Shown piece after piece: positions 6,383-8,411 of a DNA stretch of 8,411 nt. The position numbers were made by a program, and so were the translations under genes. Source of the DNA: an uncultured Bacilli bacterium. Its GTDB lineage: Bacteria > Bacillota_I > Bacilli_A > RF39 > UBA660. The DNA lies in contig CANQOD010000046.1 of NCBI GenBank assembly GCA_947625395.1, positions 1 to 8,411 of the forward strand. Reading direction: 5' to 3'. Under the pieces are notes generated by a model. The model did not search any database and had not been told where the DNA came from. It was given only the letters and a program-made list of their open reading frames with translations. How positions within the stretch are numbered: the stretch's first letter is position 1; every line of letters begins with the position of its first letter.

Positions 6383-6400
6383 AGATAAGAAAAAAGTCAA
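6372..6400 (-). promoter_or_regulatory. SigA-type extended -10 promoter of the TPR / winged-helix operon
   Basis: On the minus strand, TTGACT (6395-6400) and TATGCT (6372-6377) are separated by 17 nt, with TG one base before the -10 (TGTTATGCT). The predicted transcription start is near 6365, which gives a leader of about 39 nt. The operon therefore has its own promoter and need not depend on priA. Confidence 0.75.
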
Positions 6401-6431
6401 TTTGAAGACAGAAAAGGCGAGAAAAAGAAGC

Positions 6432-8411
6432 TTATAAATGAATGGGATTAAAATCCACTTCGACTTTGACTTTTCCCGTACTGGCATAATGAACAATTAA
6501 GCGATTGAGTACTTCTTTTAAGTGTTCTTCTTTTTTATATTTTAAAATCATTCGATAACGATAAATATTACTCATTTTATATACACTATCTGGACTTGGT
6601 CCTAACAAAATAACATGGTTCAAATATTTTTCCAATACTTTTTTGACCTTTAAAGATTCTTGATAACACAGTTGTTCATCTTTAGATAAAACTTTCACAC
6701 TGACCAAATAATAATAAGGAGGATATTTCATTAAATATCGATTGTGCATTTCTTGTTGATAAAAAGAAAGATAGTCATTTTTAGAAGCATCGACGATGGC
6801 ATAATGAGTTGGATTGAATGTTTGGAGGAAAACTTCTCCTTTTTTTTGACTGCGACCACTTCGACCAGCGACTTGAGAAAGTAAAGAAAATGTATTTTCA
6901 CTGCTTCTAAAGTCCGGAATATTCAAAGCAGTATCGGCATTTAAGACGCCCACAAGGGTGACATTCGAAAAATCGAGTCCCTTAGCAACAATTTGGGTCC
7001 CCAATAGAATATCTGCTTCTCTATTTCCAAATTGTTTGATTAATTTTTCGTGTGCTCCCTTTTTATTTGTCGTATCAAAGTCCATTCGTAACACGCGTGC
7101 TTGAGGCAAATAAGTAGCAAGTTCTTCTTCAATTTTTTCTGTACCAACTCCTAAATCTTTAATGGCTTCTTCATGACATTCTGGACACACTTTGGGAAGA
7201 TTCGTGCCATAACCACAATAATGACATCGTAAAACATGAGATGTTTTATGATAGGTTAAAGTGATATCACAAGAAGGGCACTTTAAAACATAACCACAAT
7301 TTTTACAAGTAACAAAAGAAGAATAGCCACGTCGATTCAATAAAAGAATGGCTTGTTCCTTACGGGCAATGACATGTTCTAGAGCTGTTAGAAGTGCTGG
7401 CGCAAAATGGCCTTTTGCTTGGCGTAATTCTTGATTCATATCAACGATATGCACTTTCGGAAGCGTTCCACCTCCTACTCGATGGGGCAATTCAAGTAAT
7501 TGATAAACATTCTTTTTAGCTCGGGCATAAGACTCTAAAGTTGGTGTGGCACTTCCCATTATCATTTTAGCATGATGATATTGACATCTTATTTTAGCAA
7601 TCTCTTTTGCATCATATCTTGGATTATTTTCTTGTTTATAAGAATCACTATGCTCCTCATCAATAATAATATAGCCAATCTTTTGTAAAGGAGCAAACAC
7701 GGCACTTCTTGCACCAATTACAATATCTGCTTCTCCTTTTTCAATTCTACGCCACTCATCATACTTCTCACCGTCAGATAAAGCACTATGTAAAAGTGCA
7801 ATTCGACTTCCAAAACGAGCACTAAAGCGTTCTATCATCTGAGGAGTTAAGGAAATTTCCGGCACCAATACAAGACTGCTTTTTCCCTCTTTTAATCCTT
7901 TTTCAATGAGTTCCATATAGACTTCTGTCTTTCCACTTCCCGTCACACCATGTAATAAAAAGATGGATTGCTCGCTTTCGTTGACTTGCGTAACAACGGC
8001 TTGTTGTTCTTCGGTTAAAGGATACTGTTCCTTTGTTCCAATCGTCACTTGCTTCCGATAAACTTCTTCTTGTCTTTCTTCTAAATAGCCTTTATTCACC
8101 AGTAGTTTTAATCTAGCAAGAGAAATATCTTTTAAGTCGTGTCTTTTGACTGGACCATTCTTAAAACGACGAAACAATACTTGTTGACTTTGGGTAAGAT
8201 GTTCATCTGCTTCTTTGATAGGATAAAAAACGGATTCATATTTTTTAGAAGCTTTATTTTTTCCTCCTGCTTTTAAACTTTTAGGAAGCATCGCTTGATA
8301 ACAATAAATTAAAGAGGACAATGTCATTTCTTGCATTTTCTTTCCTAACTCCAAGAGCTCTTCATTTAGTACAATCTCTTCATCTAAAACTTCTAACACT
8401 TCTTTTAAATT
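6432..8411 (-). CDS. priA: Primosomal protein N' / replication-restart helicase PriA, 5' end outside window
   Basis: PriA is a 3'-to-5' superfamily 2 DNA helicase that recognises stalled forks and reloads the replisome. The frame is open to the window edge; 659 residues are present, and by comparison with the ~800-aa family about 70 N-terminal residues (3' DNA-binding domain) are missing. In window numbering, the Walker A motif GVTGSGKT is at 155-162 and the Walker B DEEH at 251-254. Eight zinc cysteines form four pairs between about 369 and 412 (CKNC, CPSC, CHYC, CPEC). The motif V region GTQIVAKGLDF is at about 471-481, and motif VI QVAGRSGR at about 513-520. A typical C-terminal domain ending in DFNPIHL follows. 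The linker before the helicase is somewhat short. A GTG at 8399 is not a credible start, because coding similarity continues upstream. No terminator is visible after the stop. Confidence 0.96.
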   Translation of the reverse strand, partial: NLKEVLEVLDEEIVLNEELLELGKKMQEMTLSSLIYCYQAMLPKSLKAGGKNKASKKYESVFYPIKEADEHLTQSQQVLFRRFKNGPVKRHDLKDISLARLKLLVNKGYLEERQEEVYRKQVTIGTKEQYPLTEEQQAVVTQVNESEQSIFLLHGVTGSGKTEVYMELIEKGLKEGKSSLVLVPEISLTPQMIERFSARFGSRIALLHSALSDGEKYDEWRRIEKGEADIVIGARSAVFAPLQKIGYIIIDEEHSDSYKQENNPRYDAKEIAKIRCQYHHAKMIMGSATPTLESYARAKKNVYQLLELPHRVGGGTLPKVHIVDMNQELRQAKGHFAPALLTALEHVIARKEQAILLLNRRGYSSFVTCKNCGYVLKCPSCDITLTYHKTSHVLRCHYCGYGTNLPKVCPECHEEAIKDLGVGTEKIEEELATYLPQARVLRMDFDTTNKKGAHEKLIKQFGNREADILLGTQIVAKGLDFSNVTLVGVLNADTALNIPDFRSSENTFSLLSQVAGRSGRSQKKGEVFLQTFNPTHYAIVDASKNDYLSFYQQEMHNRYLMKYPPYYYLVSVKVLSKDEQLCYQESLKVKKVLEKYLNHVILLGPSPDSVYKMSNIYRYRMILKYKKEEHLKEVLNRLIVHYASTGKVKVEVDFNPIHL

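Noticed and set aside
6401..6431. Terminator for priA
   Set aside because: The stretch after the stop is pyrimidine-rich on the coding strand, but I find no stem-loop. Read-through into the next operon is possible.
6239..6496. 85-aa minus-strand open frame spanning the priA-TPR gap
   Set aside because: It overlaps the ends of both real genes out of frame, and its composition is that of a shifted frame. The promoter and leader explain the gap.
8397..8399. GTG at 8399 as the start of priA
   Set aside because: The frame stays open to the window edge, and the residues upstream of it resemble the family's continuing N-terminal region. The gene is truncated by the window, not by mutation.

Overview
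The window looks like one contig, or a contig end, from a low-GC, endospore-forming member of the Bacillota. By eye the DNA is AT-rich (roughly one third G+C), Shine-Dalgarno sites are strong, and promoters are SigA-like (TTGAAA-N17-TATAAT, extended -10). An intact pro-sigma-K gene and a yqeG-yqeH pair point to class Bacilli in the broad sense. A gut lineage near Erysipelotrichales or the uncultured relatives of Mycoplasmatota would fit, but that placement is an inference. All seven genes lie on the minus strand and are read from high to low coordinates. No tRNA, rRNA, CRISPR array, insertion sequence or att site was seen.

Layout in the direction of transcription: (1) 8411-6432, PriA replication-restart helicase, missing its N-terminus at the window edge. 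(2) 6326-3853, a two-gene operon with its own extended -10 promoter and an intrinsic terminator. Its first gene encodes a TPR-like helical protein with a compact C-terminal domain. Its second encodes a protein with two tandem AbiEi-type winged-helix domains and a long helical C-terminus. The genes overlap by ATGA. (3) 3783-3085, sigK, with a recognisable pro-sequence. (4) 2994-1594, a membrane-anchored polysaccharide deacetylase with three Ig-like modules and a NodB domain, under a strong vegetative promoter. (5) 1541-29, the yqeG (HAD phosphatase) - yqeH (circularly permuted GTPase, 30S assembly) operon, whose promoter abuts the deacetylase stop codon. The window ends in a nine-base C run fused to a hairpin directly after yqeH, which looks like a terminator cut by an assembly artefact.

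Most of the window is housekeeping: replication restart, sporulation, wall modification and ribosome assembly. The exception is the 2.5-kb operon between priA and sigK. It is the only part not explained by known conserved genes, and it is the best candidate for an undescribed system. It pairs a possible toxin-like or nuclease-fold domain on a TPR scaffold with a DNA-binding protein of the type IV antitoxin class, and an inverted repeat sits over its -10 element as a possible autoregulatory operator.

Several starts given here differ from the longest reading frame: yqeH at 1036, yqeG at 1541, sigK at 3783, and the TPR gene at a TTG at 6326. Each is set by a Shine-Dalgarno site, and two of them also by promoter position.
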